Assembly: GCA_050485485.1 (NCBI GenBank)
Contig: JBJHBM010000002.1
Location: forward strand, 62,001-126,000
Direction: 5' to 3'
DNA: 64,000 nt
DNA from: WHSO01 sp050485485
GTDB lineage: Bacteria > Pseudomonadota > Alphaproteobacteria > SMXQ01
A model generated the notes under the pieces. The model made no database searches. It saw only the letters and a program-made list of their open reading frames with translations, and had not been told where the DNA came from. Shown piece by piece: positions 54,489 to 62,348 of this stretch; the stretch's first letter is position 1, and the number at the start of each line of letters is the position of its first letter. A program made the translations under genes and the position numbers.

Positions 54489-55141
54489 TCCGACTCGAAA
54501 GCCTTCCCCTCCAGGCCGGTCCCCTGCGCGTCGGCATCGGTGGCCCGGTGGGCTCCGGCAAGACGGCGCTGGTGGAGCACCTGTGCCGGGCGATGCGCGA
54601 CGCCTTCGATATCGCCGTGGTGACCAACGACATCTACACGCGTGAGGACGCGGAGTTCCTGACCCGCGCGGGCGCGCTCGCCCCGGAGCGGATCGCCGGC
54701 GTCGAAACCGGCGGTTGCCCGCACACCGCGATCCGCGAGGACGCTTCCATGAACCTCGCCGCGGTGGCGGAGATGTGCGCGCGGTTTCCGGGCCTCGACG
54801 TGGTGTTCGTGGAATCGGGCGGCGACAACCTGACCGCCACGTTTTCGCCGGAACTCGCCGACATCACGCTCTACGTCATCGACGTTTCGGCGGGCGACAA
54901 GATCCCGCGCAAGGGCGGCCCCGGCATCACGCGCTCGGATCTGCTCGTCATCAACAAGATCGACCTCGCGCCGCTGGTGGGCGCGGACCTCGGTGTGATG
55001 GAGCGCGACGCGCGCCGGATGCGCGGGCCGCGCCCGTTCCTGTTCACCAACCTCAAGGAGAACCGGGGCGTCGCCGAGATCGTGGACTTCCTGGTGCGCG
55101 AGGGCGGGCTCGGGCCTGCCCGTGGCGCGGCCGGCGCCTAG
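54485..55141 (+). CDS. ureG: Urease accessory GTPase UreG
   Basis: A 218-residue SIMIBI GTPase: P-loop GIGGPVGSGKTALVEHL, VVTNDIYTREDAEFL, GCPHTAIREDASMNL (Cys-Pro-His nickel site), VFVESGGDNLTATFSPELAD and VINKIDLAPLVG. GTP hydrolysis drives nickel transfer to urease. It is the last gene of the plus-strand unit, 1 bp from the stop of the convergent 121-residue gene. Confidence 0.96.
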   Translation: MIRLESLPLQAGPLRVGIGGPVGSGKTALVEHLCRAMRDAFDIAVVTNDIYTREDAEFLTRAGALAPERIAGVETGGCPHTAIREDASMNLAAVAEMCARFPGLDVVFVESGGDNLTATFSPELADITLYVIDVSAGDKIPRKGGPGITRSDLLVINKIDLAPLVGADLGVMERDARRMRGPRPFLFTNLKENRGVAEIVDFLVREGGLGPARGAAGA

Positions 55142-55142
55142 C

Positions 55143-55508
55143 CTAGGAGGCCTTTCCCTCGGCGTGGGCGTGGCCGCCGTGGCCGTCCGCCGTGTGAAGC
55201 ACGTCGTCGAGCGGCAGTTCCACCCCACCCGTTGCCGAGACATAGACGAAGGTGAGCCGGGTCGTCCGCGTCACCAGCACACCCGGTAGCGGCTGGTAGC
55301 TGAGCTCGCGCGTCCCGAAGCCGGGCGCGGTCGAGCCCACCCGGTAGCGGTCGTCGAGCCGCACCTCGATCAGCCTGAGGGCCGTCCCGTCGCGCCCCGC
55401 GAGCGTCAACGGGATGCGCGCGAGGGCGAGGAAGGCGCGCTTGTCGGGCGCCTCACGGAAGCCCGCGACGAAGGCATCCTCGATCACGGCATGTTCTTCG
55501 GCGTCCAT
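55143..55508 (-). CDS. Small protein with His-rich tail in the guanidine operon
   Basis: A 121-residue protein, last of the minus-strand guanidine operon. The first part is helical (DAEEHAVIEDAFVAGFREA), the middle beta-rich (ALRLIEVRLDDRYRVGS, LPGVLVTRTTRLTFVYVS) and the tail His-rich (VLHTADGHGGHAHAEG). The tail looks like a metal-binding segment such as those of nickel chaperones, but the fold is not UreE, HypA or HypB that I can recognise. Since the gene lies 11 bp after the guanidine hydrolase gene, it could help load its nickel. GAGGGAGGGA precedes the ATG. No family name is known to me. Confidence 0.6.
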   Translation of the reverse strand: MDAEEHAVIEDAFVAGFREAPDKRAFLALARIPLTLAGRDGTALRLIEVRLDDRYRVGSTAPGFGTRELSYQPLPGVLVTRTTRLTFVYVSATGGVELPLDDVLHTADGHGGHAHAEGKAS

Positions 55509-55519
55509 CTGTCCCTCCC

Positions 55520-56722
55520 TCAGTACGCGACCGGCCTGTCGATGATCGCCTTGTGGGCGCCGAGCTTGCCGTGCGCCACAAGCGTGCCGAGCACGTCCAC
55601 GATCACGCGCACGCCGAACAGCGAGGTGATGTCGGAGATGTCGTAGGGCGGCGAGACCTCCACCACCTCGAGTCCGCACAGGCCTTCGGCGGCGATCTTG
55701 CCCACCAGCGACAGCACCTCGCGCGGCAGGAAGCCGCCGGGTTCGGGCCAGCCGGTGCCGGGCACGAAACCGCAGTCCACGCAGTCGATGTCGAAACTCA
55801 TGTAGACCGCGTCGGCGTCTTTCCAGGCGAGCTCCAGCGCCACCTCGGCGGCCTTGTCGATGCCCATCTCCTCGACGTCGCGCATGGTAAGGACGTTGGT
55901 GTTGCGCGCCCTGATCTGCTCGACCGCCTCGCGCGGCACCTGCCAGCCGCCGATGCCGATCTGCACCAGGTTGACGGCCGGCACGTTGGGCAGGTTGGTG
56001 GCGTGGAACCAGGGCGTGGTATGCATCCGTTCGTCGAGGTCCTTTTCCTGGATATCGGCATGACGATCGAAATGGACGATGCCGATGCGCTTCGACGTGC
56101 ATTGGGCGACGCCCCGCACGGTCGGAAAGCCGATCGAATGGTCGCCGCCGAGGATGATCGGCATGGCACCCGACGAGAAGACATGGGCGACGGCGCGGCT
56201 GATCTGGTCGAAGCTCTTTTCCAGGTTCGCGGGAATCGTGAACACGTCGCCTGCGTCGCAGAGCGTCATCTGCTCGCGCAGATCCACGCCCAGCTCGTAG
56301 TTGTAGGGCGTGTAGAGCGCCGAGATGCGCCGCATGCCCTGGGGTCCGAAGCGGGTGCCAGGACGGTAGGTGGTGCCGCCGTCGAAGGGCACGCCGATCA
56401 CGGCGGCGTCGAAGCGGCCGACCTGGCGCACGTCCTCGGTGTAGGGTGCCTTGAGAAAGGTGTTGATGCCTGCGAAGTGAGGCAGTTCGCCGCGCGCGAA
56501 GGTCGGGATCGTGCGGTCGCCGATGCTGGGCGCCGCCTCGAGGCCGAGCTCGAGCCCGCGCGCCACCTCGGCCTTCCAGGCGTCGTGGGAGATGCCGGCC
56601 TCCGCCATCGCGGCCTTCCAGCCGCGCGCCTGCATCTTGTCGAAGCTCGGGTGATGGCGGCGGTGCTCGTGGCGGAGCGCGCTGCGGTGGCGCGGATGCG
56701 CGTGTCTTTCCTTTGGGGTCAT
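55520..56722 (-). CDS. gdmH: Ni-dependent guanidine hydrolase (GdmH), agmatinase superfamily
   Basis: A 400-residue ureohydrolase-fold enzyme with all metal ligands: H195 in GGDHS, D219-x-H221-x-D223 in HFDRHADIQ and D311-x-D313 in SFDIDCVD. Outside these, the match is to Sll1077/GdmH rather than to arginase or agmatinase: HFDRHADIQEKDLDERMHT, PWFHATNLPN, VQIGIGGWQVPREAVEQI, FVPGTGWPEPGGFLPRE and VVEVSPPYDISDITSLF. GdmH uses nickel to split guanidine into urea and ammonia. The riboswitch-led transporter operon upstream and urease opposite fit this exactly. Automatic pipelines would call it agmatinase. ATG 56722 overlaps the ATPase stop by 4 bp. Confidence 0.85.
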   Translation of the reverse strand: MTPKERHAHPRHRSALRHEHRRHHPSFDKMQARGWKAAMAEAGISHDAWKAEVARGLELGLEAAPSIGDRTIPTFARGELPHFAGINTFLKAPYTEDVRQVGRFDAAVIGVPFDGGTTYRPGTRFGPQGMRRISALYTPYNYELGVDLREQMTLCDAGDVFTIPANLEKSFDQISRAVAHVFSSGAMPIILGGDHSIGFPTVRGVAQCTSKRIGIVHFDRHADIQEKDLDERMHTTPWFHATNLPNVPAVNLVQIGIGGWQVPREAVEQIRARNTNVLTMRDVEEMGIDKAAEVALELAWKDADAVYMSFDIDCVDCGFVPGTGWPEPGGFLPREVLSLVGKIAAEGLCGLEVVEVSPPYDISDITSLFGVRVIVDVLGTLVAHGKLGAHKAIIDRPVAY

Positions 56723-57483
56723 GCCTCGTCTCCCGTGGTGGGTGGAATGGTCGGCAGCCGGCGGTTGCGCTCCAGCGGCACGTCGTAGGTGATGGTGGCG
56801 CCGTAGGCTTCGGGCGCATGGGGGTCGGCCCGCCACTTGTCGAAGACGACAAGGCGCGTGGCGAGCGCGAATCCTTCCTTGATGTCGTGGGTCACCATGA
56901 ACACCGTCATGTCGCAGGTCTCCCAGAGCTTCAGGATGAGCTCGTGCATCTGTGCCTTGGTGCCGACGTCGAGCGCGCCGAAGGGCTCGTCAAGCAGCAG
57001 GACGCGCGGCTTGGACACGAGCGCTTGGGCGATGGCGAGACGCTGCTGCATGCCGCCCGAAAGCTCGGCCGGGTACTTGTCGCGTGCGTGCGCAAGCCCG
57101 ACTTCGTGGAGCATCTCGTCGGCCTCCGCCAGCGTGCGGCGCTTGGCGGCGCCGAACAGGCGGCCGAGGAACCGCGATTGACGGAACTCGAGGCCGAGCG
57201 CCACGTTCTGCAGCGCGGTCAGGTGCGGGAACACCGAATAGCGCTGGAACACCACGCCGCGGTCGGGGCCGGGCTCGAGCGGCAGCGGCTCGCCCCCGAT
57301 CAGGATTTCGCCGCGCGAGGGCTTCTCCTGGCTCAGCAGCATGCGCAGGAAGGTGGTCTTGCCGCAGCCCGAGGCGCCGACGATGGCGCAGAAGCTGTGG
57401 GGCGGCAGGGTCAGGTTGACGCGCTCCAGCACGCTCTGGCCGTCGTAGGATTTCCACAGGTTGCGGATGGCGACGGCGGTCAT
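56719..57483 (-). CDS. Guanidine ABC transporter ATPase (SsuB/TauB type)
   Basis: A 254-residue ATPase of the nitrate/sulfonate/taurine class: Walker A VGASGCGKTTFLRMLL, signature ELSGGMQQRLAIAQALV, Walker B LLLDEPFGALDVG and VTHDIKEGFAL. It pairs with the permease and binding protein upstream. Starts with ATG overlapping the permease stop (ATGA) and ends overlapping gdmH. Guanidine as the substrate is inferred from the riboswitch and GdmH. Confidence 0.88.
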   Translation of the reverse strand: MTAVAIRNLWKSYDGQSVLERVNLTLPPHSFCAIVGASGCGKTTFLRMLLSQEKPSRGEILIGGEPLPLEPGPDRGVVFQRYSVFPHLTALQNVALGLEFRQSRFLGRLFGAAKRRTLAEADEMLHEVGLAHARDKYPAELSGGMQQRLAIAQALVSKPRVLLLDEPFGALDVGTKAQMHELILKLWETCDMTVFMVTHDIKEGFALATRLVVFDKWRADPHAPEAYGATITYDVPLERNRRLPTIPPTTGDEA

Positions 57484-58301
57484 GAGCCGGTCCCTTCCCG
57501 CGACCAGCGGAAGCCGTAGCGCGCGAGCCGGCGCAGGACGATGTCCACGACGAAGGCGAGGAACGTGATCCACGCCACGTAGGGCAGGATGATGTCCATC
57601 GCCAGATAGCGCCTGACCAGGAAGATGCGGTAGCCGAGCCCTTCGGTCGAGGCGATGGCCTCGGCCGCGATCAGGAACAGCCAGGCCGGGCCGAGCGAGA
57701 GCCGCACGCCCGCGATCAGGCGCGGCAGCACCTGGGGCAGCACCACACGCAGCACGATGCGCCAGGTGCAGGCGCCGAGGGTCTGGGCCTTGATGATCAG
57801 TTCCTCCGGGATCGCCTGCACCCGGAACGCGAGGTCGCGAACCAGGAACGGTGCCACGCCGAGGACGATCAGGACCGCCTTGGAAAGCTCGCCGAGCCCG
57901 AAGGCGATGAACAGGATCGGGAGCACCGCCATGGGCGGAATCATGGACAGGACCGCGACGAACGGGGCAAGGCCGGCGCGCACGTAAGGAATCAGGCCGA
58001 TTCCGATGCCGAAGGCGAGGCCGATCGCGGTCGCCGCGCCGAGGCCGATCGCGAGACGCCTGAGGCTCGCGCCGGTGTCCTGCCACAGCAGCACGCGCCC
58101 GGTTCGGGGATCCTCCACCGCCGCCATCTGCCAGGCGGCGGTGGCGAGGCTGGCCGGGGACGGGAGCAGCTTGTCGTTGGGGTTTTCCGCGAGCCGGGTC
58201 GCGGACGCGGAAAGATAGATCGCGATCAGCAGCGCGAAGGGAAGGAGGCCGAGGAACAGGCGGCTGCCTTTCCCCGGCTCCCGGTTGATGATGCGGGCCA
58301 C
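57480..58301 (-). CDS. Guanidine ABC transporter permease (SsuC/TauC type)
   Basis: A 273-residue permease with about six membrane helices (LFLGLLPFALLIAIYLSAS first) and the EAA-type loop EELIIKAQTLGACTWRIVLR followed by VVLPQVLPRLI. It is of the nitrate/sulfonate/taurine class. GTG start, GAGGC upstream. Same operon as the binding protein (50-bp gap) and ATPase (4-bp overlap). Confidence 0.88.
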   Translation of the reverse strand: MARIINREPGKGSRLFLGLLPFALLIAIYLSASATRLAENPNDKLLPSPASLATAAWQMAAVEDPRTGRVLLWQDTGASLRRLAIGLGAATAIGLAFGIGIGLIPYVRAGLAPFVAVLSMIPPMAVLPILFIAFGLGELSKAVLIVLGVAPFLVRDLAFRVQAIPEELIIKAQTLGACTWRIVLRVVLPQVLPRLIAGVRLSLGPAWLFLIAAEAIASTEGLGYRIFLVRRYLAMDIILPYVAWITFLAFVVDIVLRRLARYGFRWSREGTGS

Positions 58302-58351
58302 GTTTGCCTCGTTTCCGCCCGGTTGGTCTTGGTTTGCGCGGCGCTATCCGT

Positions 58352-59437
58352 TCAGAGCTTGCCCTCGGCGGCCATGGACATGAACGCGGGGTCGAAGCGC
58401 AGCTTCACGTTGCCCTTGTCGCCCAGCACTTTTCCGCCCGGGAAGGCGATGCCGACCGCATCCTTGGACTTGGCGCCGGGCCCCAACAGCTGGTGCTCGA
58501 ACGAGAACGCCGTGACGTAGTCCATCGTCTTGACGAGATCCGGGCTGTTGACGAAGGCGACCGCGTCCTTCGGGGCATAGAACATGCGCGTGGTGGCGAG
58601 CTGGGCCTCGAAGCCGGCGAGGTCGGTGCCGGCCGCCTGGGCCATGGCCGTGCGCGCGGCCACCGCTTCCTTGCCGCTTCCCGACATGACCGACATGGTC
58701 TCGTACCAGGCGCCGACGAGCGCCATGCCGAACTTGGGGTTGGCTTTGAGCGTGTCGGTGTTGACCACCATCATGTCGATGATCTCGCCCGGTATCCGGG
58801 AGGAGTCGAACACTTTGGCGGCACCTGGCACCTGGGCGACTTCGGCGAGCAGCGGGTTCCAGGTGACGACCGCGGTGACGGTGGGCGAGCTCGTGAAGGC
58901 GCTGACGATGTCGGCGTCGCCGGTATTGACCACGGTGATGTCGCGCTCCGTCATGCCGGCGGTCGAGAGCGCGCGGGCGAGCAGGTAGTGGGACACGGAC
59001 AACTCGACCAGGTTGACGCGCTGGCCCTTGAGCGCCGCCACCGAATTGCCCTTCTTGAGGACGATGCCGTCGTTGCCGTTGGAGAAATCGCCGACGATGA
59101 GCGCGGTCGAATCGACCCCGCCCGCCGCCGGGATGGTGAGGGCGTCCATGTTGGTCATGGAGCAGCCGTCGAACTTGCCGGCGGTGTACTGGTTGATGGA
59201 TTCGACATAGTCGTTGATCTGCACGATGTTGACGCTGATTCCGTACTTGTCGGCCCATTTCTTCATAATGCCGGAATCGCTCATGTAGCCCCACGGCATC
59301 CAGCCGACGTAGATCGACCAGCATACGTTGAAGTCCTTCTTCTCGGCTGCCCGCGCGTCCGCGGCCGCGAATGCCGTTGCCGCGAGCGCGAGGACCGCGA
59401 CCGCTCGTGTCAGGAACTGGGTGGCTCGGTTCCGCAT
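58352..59437 (-). CDS. Guanidine ABC transporter substrate-binding protein
   Basis: A 361-residue secreted binding protein (signal ending ADARAAE). FNVCWSIYVGWMPWGYM, INDYVESINQYTAGKFDG and MTNMDALTIPAAGGVDS match the TIGR03427-like family first linked to urea carboxylase regions and later associated with guanidine use. It starts at ATG 59437 after AAAGGAGG, about 95 bases after the end of a guanidine-I riboswitch. Guanidine (guanidinium) is therefore the most likely ligand; urea is less likely because a separate urt system is present. Confidence 0.88.
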   Translation of the reverse strand: MRNRATQFLTRAVAVLALAATAFAAADARAAEKKDFNVCWSIYVGWMPWGYMSDSGIMKKWADKYGISVNIVQINDYVESINQYTAGKFDGCSMTNMDALTIPAAGGVDSTALIVGDFSNGNDGIVLKKGNSVAALKGQRVNLVELSVSHYLLARALSTAGMTERDITVVNTGDADIVSAFTSSPTVTAVVTWNPLLAEVAQVPGAAKVFDSSRIPGEIIDMMVVNTDTLKANPKFGMALVGAWYETMSVMSGSGKEAVAARTAMAQAAGTDLAGFEAQLATTRMFYAPKDAVAFVNSPDLVKTMDYVTAFSFEHQLLGPGAKSKDAVGIAFPGGKVLGDKGNVKLRFDPAFMSMAAEGKL

Positions 59438-59440
59438 GGA

Positions 59441-59531
59441 ATCCTCCTTTGCTGCGCCGCCGGTTGCGAACGCTCGGGAGGAACACGGCCGTCGAGACAA
59501 GCCGTGAAAGCCCAAGCATTCACGGTATGTG
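59441..59531 (-). promoter_or_regulatory. Expression platform of the guanidine riboswitch
   Basis: On the minus strand two mutually exclusive hairpins can form: CCGTGAA with TTCACGG (59519-59525 and 59502-59508), or CACGGC with GCCGTG (59501-59506 and 59484-59489). A CCTCCC segment (59476-59481) can pair with the AAGGAGG ribosome site. There is no long T-run, so control of translation is more likely than termination. The switching mechanism is inferred. Confidence 0.5.
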
Positions 59532-59655
59532 CTCTCCCGGGATTTTGTCCCGCCGTGGCTCCGGCGATCGGCGCCGGAGTGCCCCTCTCGGACCAGCCGC
59601 CCGGGCCGCATGCCTTGTGAGGATGGGCTGGGCCGGAACCCTAGGTGCATTATGC
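59532..59655 (-). promoter_or_regulatory. Guanidine-I (ykkC) riboswitch aptamer
   Basis: On the minus strand the conserved ykkC elements occur in order and spacing: CTAGGGTTCCG (59644-59634), GGTCCGAGAG (59594-59585) and CACGGCGGGACAAAATCCCG followed by GGAGAG (59557-59532). A variable GC-rich arm (about 59581-59561, CACTCCGGCGCCGATCGCCG) lies between the second and third. These are hallmark residues of the guanidine-I class, which turns genes on when guanidinium binds. It lies upstream of the binding-protein gene of the importer operon. Ends are approximate. Confidence 0.95.
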
Positions 59656-59956
59656 CGGGGCAGAAGCAAGGGGCGTGCCACATCGGCCGGGATGCTGCCG
59701 CCGTTGGGTTTGAAGGCGGCCTCCCCCGGGCCCGGCCTGGTTCGGTGCAGTAAGGGTGCTCTAAATTTAATCTGATCTCACAGAAAGCTTACTTATTGAG
59801 CAGAATCGAAAAAGCCGCTCCGAGGACGAATGGTCGACAGGTGGCTTCCCGGCACGGTCTTTGCTGCGGCCGCCGGCATCGGCTTTCCGAGAATGCTTTG
59901 CCGCGCGGGAAAGCTGTCGCTACCATGATGCGAACGATAACCGCCCACGAACGGCG
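59656..59956. other. Divergent promoter region between guanidine operon and LysR gene
   Basis: The AT-rich block at 59760-59815 (CTAAATTTAATCTG, ACTTATTGAG) probably holds the promoters for the minus-strand guanidine operon and the plus-strand LysR gene. No clear LysR box or sigma-54 site was found. Frames at 59796-59960 are not convincing before the LysR start. Confidence 0.5.
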
Positions 59957-60901
59957 ATGCGTACGATGGACAATCTGAATGACGTGGTGATTTTTGCGAC
60001 CGTCGTGCAGAGAAACGGCTTCTCCGCGGCGGCGCGCGCGCTTGGGCTTTCCACGTCCTACGTGAGCAAGCGGGTGCGTCATCTCGAATCGACGCTCGAG
60101 ACCCAGCTGCTCAAGCGGTCGACGCATTTCCTCTCGCTCACCGAATCCGGCGAGATTTTCTATCGCCGTTGCGCCGAGGCGCTGAGCCTGCTCGACGACG
60201 CGCGTAACGAGGCACTCGAACGCGCGGCGCATTTGCGCGGCTCTCTGCGCGTGTTCGCGGCGCTGGGCTTCGGTGAATACGTGTTGTGGCGCCTAGTCTC
60301 GGAGTTCACCAAGGCCAATCCGCAGCTCGACATCCAGCTTGAGATCGGCAACCGTTCCACCAACGTGCTCGAGACCGGCGTGGACATCGCCATCCGCAGC
60401 GCGGACCTGCCCGACACCAGCCTGGAGCGCCGCGACCTGGGCGTGCTGCGCTATTACCTGTGCGCGGCGCCGTCCTATCTGGACGCGGCCGGCGTGCCCA
60501 AGGCGCCGCGCGACCTAGTGCGCTTCAATTGCCTGATCCACACGTCCCATCATCCGGCGGAACGCTGGCGCTTCGATGACGGCGATGGTGTCTACACCGT
60601 GAACGTGACTGGCAACCTGCGCTCCAATAGCGGTGTCGTGATCCATGGCGCCTGCGAGGACGGGCTCGGGATCGCGCGGCTTCCTCATTACGTCGCGCGC
60701 AATTCGATCGCTGCCGGCAGATTGCGGGAGCTGTTCCCGGGGCACCTCCGGTTCGAGCGGGCACTTAAGGCGTTCTATCCCCGCACGCCGCACGTGCCGG
60801 GCAAGGTGACGGCGTTCCTCGATTTCATTACCGAGCGCCTCGCCCCGGACCTGCCCATGGAGAAGCCTGCACAGGCGCGCCGTCCCGCGGTCAGGGCCTG
60901 A
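59957..60901 (+). CDS. LysR-family transcriptional regulator
   Basis: A 314-residue LTTR. The N-terminal helix-turn-helix is clear (VIFATVVQRNGFSAAARALG, STSYVSKRVRHLESTLE, LLKRSTHFLSLTESGE), and the effector domain follows (GSLRVFAALGFGEYVLWRLV, GVDIAIRSADLPDTSLERRD, ACEDGLGIARLPHYVARNS). ATG 59957 or 59966 may be the start. It faces the guanidine operon across the divergent promoter and precedes the VOC-Rieske operon, so it could control either; the downstream catabolic genes are the more usual target. Confidence 0.88.
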   Translation: MRTMDNLNDVVIFATVVQRNGFSAAARALGLSTSYVSKRVRHLESTLETQLLKRSTHFLSLTESGEIFYRRCAEALSLLDDARNEALERAAHLRGSLRVFAALGFGEYVLWRLVSEFTKANPQLDIQLEIGNRSTNVLETGVDIAIRSADLPDTSLERRDLGVLRYYLCAAPSYLDAAGVPKAPRDLVRFNCLIHTSHHPAERWRFDDGDGVYTVNVTGNLRSNSGVVIHGACEDGLGIARLPHYVARNSIAAGRLRELFPGHLRFERALKAFYPRTPHVPGKVTAFLDFITERLAPDLPMEKPAQARRPAVRA

Positions 60902-61043
60902 ATCCCGCGGTATCCGGCGGCCAGGGGCTCTTGTCTCCGGGGAAAAACCACATTTCCAAGCGGCTCGGTACTCGCGACCACGCGGCATTGATAGGTTTTG
61001 CCTCGAACCGGCGTCAGCCCGGGAATCCTCAGGGAGGCACCTC

Positions 61044-61874
61044 ATGCCGCTGTGCGAAGGCTTCAGCCACCTCGTTCTCACGGTCTCCGACCTCGACCGG
61101 TCGGAGAAATTCTATCAGGACGTGTTCGGCCTCGAGGCGGTCGGCCGCGATCTCGTGGCCGAGGAGGGCCCCAACTCCCTCCTGAAGAGCGACTGCCGAC
61201 AGATGGTGGTGCTGGTGCAGGTGCCGAAGGAGCAGGTGCGCATCGAACGCGAGGGCGCCAACTCCACCCATCACGCTTGGCTGGTCAAGACCCCTGCTGA
61301 ATACAAGGCGATCGAGAAGCGGCTCGCGTCCATGGGCTTCGACGTCAACGACTATCGCGCCGCGTTCCGCGCGGCGGGGCAGTACAGCGTCGACCTCGTC
61401 GATCCCGACGGGCATCGCTGGCAGATCCAGACCCAGGGGCCCGAGGCGACCGACGTGCGTGTGGAGAAGGCCGGGGTCGTAAACTGCGGCGCTGCCGACC
61501 AGTACGAGATCGGAACCGTCAAGCTCTACGAGAAGGAGAAGTTCTTCCTTCTGCGCGTGGCGGACGGGTTCCTCGCCTTGTCGCAGTGGTGCACCCATCA
61601 GAACGGCCTCGTGAAATGGCGCGGCTATTTCTACGACTTCTATTGCCCCAAGCACGGTGCCGTCTTCGAGCGGACCGGCGACTGCGCATCGTCCACGATG
61701 AAGCTTCCACCGCTCAGGCTTCATCCGGTGCGGGTCACGGAAGCGGGCGAAGTCGAGGTGGACACCGACCGCGTCATCCTGCGGCGTGGACACGATGCCG
61801 CCCAGGTGGTGCCGCCCGTGTGCGGCGCGGCCCTTCAGGTCGAGAAACTCAAATTCGTGAAGGAGGTTGTGTGA
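61044..61874 (+). CDS. VOC-Rieske fusion protein
   Basis: A 276-residue protein of two parts. The N-terminal VOC domain (about 5-135) starts CEGFSHLVLTVSDLDRSEKF, with a second His in TEST-like STHHAWLVKT; the usual last Glu ligand is Gln (DPDGHRWQIQTQ). The C-terminal Rieske domain (about 150-255) has the 2Fe-2S motifs WCTHQN and YCPKHGAVF. Rieske domains pass electrons and VOC domains often bind aromatic or metal substrates; a one-chain fusion suggests an oxygenase or a coupled redox step. CAGGGAGG precedes the ATG. Its stop overlaps the next VOC gene by 1 bp. The substrate is unknown. Confidence 0.8.
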   Translation: MPLCEGFSHLVLTVSDLDRSEKFYQDVFGLEAVGRDLVAEEGPNSLLKSDCRQMVVLVQVPKEQVRIEREGANSTHHAWLVKTPAEYKAIEKRLASMGFDVNDYRAAFRAAGQYSVDLVDPDGHRWQIQTQGPEATDVRVEKAGVVNCGAADQYEIGTVKLYEKEKFFLLRVADGFLALSQWCTHQNGLVKWRGYFYDFYCPKHGAVFERTGDCASSTMKLPPLRLHPVRVTEAGEVEVDTDRVILRRGHDAAQVVPPVCGAALQVEKLKFVKEVV

Positions 61875-62344
61875 TGGCCGACATGAACAGCATCAGCCAC
61901 AGCGTGATTTGCGTCGACGATCTCCACGAGGCGTCGAAGTTCTACTGCGACATTCTCGGCGGCGAGAAGCGGTCCTCGGTCTGCTTCGAGACCGAGGACA
62001 CCATGCGCGGCCGGTCCGTGCACGAGACCTACATCGTGCAGGACTTCGTGTTCTTCGTCGCGCTGTCGGAGCGCGAGATGCCGAAGCCGGCGCCGGACCA
62101 GCACCGCGGCACCCACGGCTTCCGCACCGCCTTCTTCGTGTCGCGCGAGCGTTTCGACGAGACCGTGGAGGCGTTGACGCGCCACCATATCGGCTTCGAA
62201 GGACCGGTCGACCACCCGGAGAAGGGGCCTTTCGGTCAGTCGATCTACTTCAAGGACCCGGCCGGAAATTTCCTCGAGTGCCTGTGGCGCCGCGACGAGA
62301 ACACGCCGACCTTCGAGAAGCCGCTGTTCCTGGGGATCGGCTGA
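61874..62344 (+). CDS. VOC-family protein
   Basis: A 156-residue single-domain VOC (glyoxalase/dioxygenase fold): SISHSVICVDDLHEASKFYC, a central strand GFRTAFFVSRERFDETVEAL and the end DPAGNFLECLWRR with the Glu ligand. Likely a metal-dependent enzyme or binding protein in the same pathway as the VOC-Rieske protein. It overlaps the upstream gene by 1 bp (TGATG). Confidence 0.8.
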   Translation: MADMNSISHSVICVDDLHEASKFYCDILGGEKRSSVCFETEDTMRGRSVHETYIVQDFVFFVALSEREMPKPAPDQHRGTHGFRTAFFVSRERFDETVEALTRHHIGFEGPVDHPEKGPFGQSIYFKDPAGNFLECLWRRDENTPTFEKPLFLGIG

Positions 62345-62348
62345 GCCC

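Noticed and set aside
55520..56722. Agmatinase or arginase as the product
   Set aside because: The segments around the metal site, the guanidine-I riboswitch, the importer and urease all favour guanidine hydrolase.
58352..59437. Taurine, nitrate or sulfonate as the importer substrate
   Set aside because: The fold class allows these, but the guanidine riboswitch and GdmH in the same operon point to guanidine.
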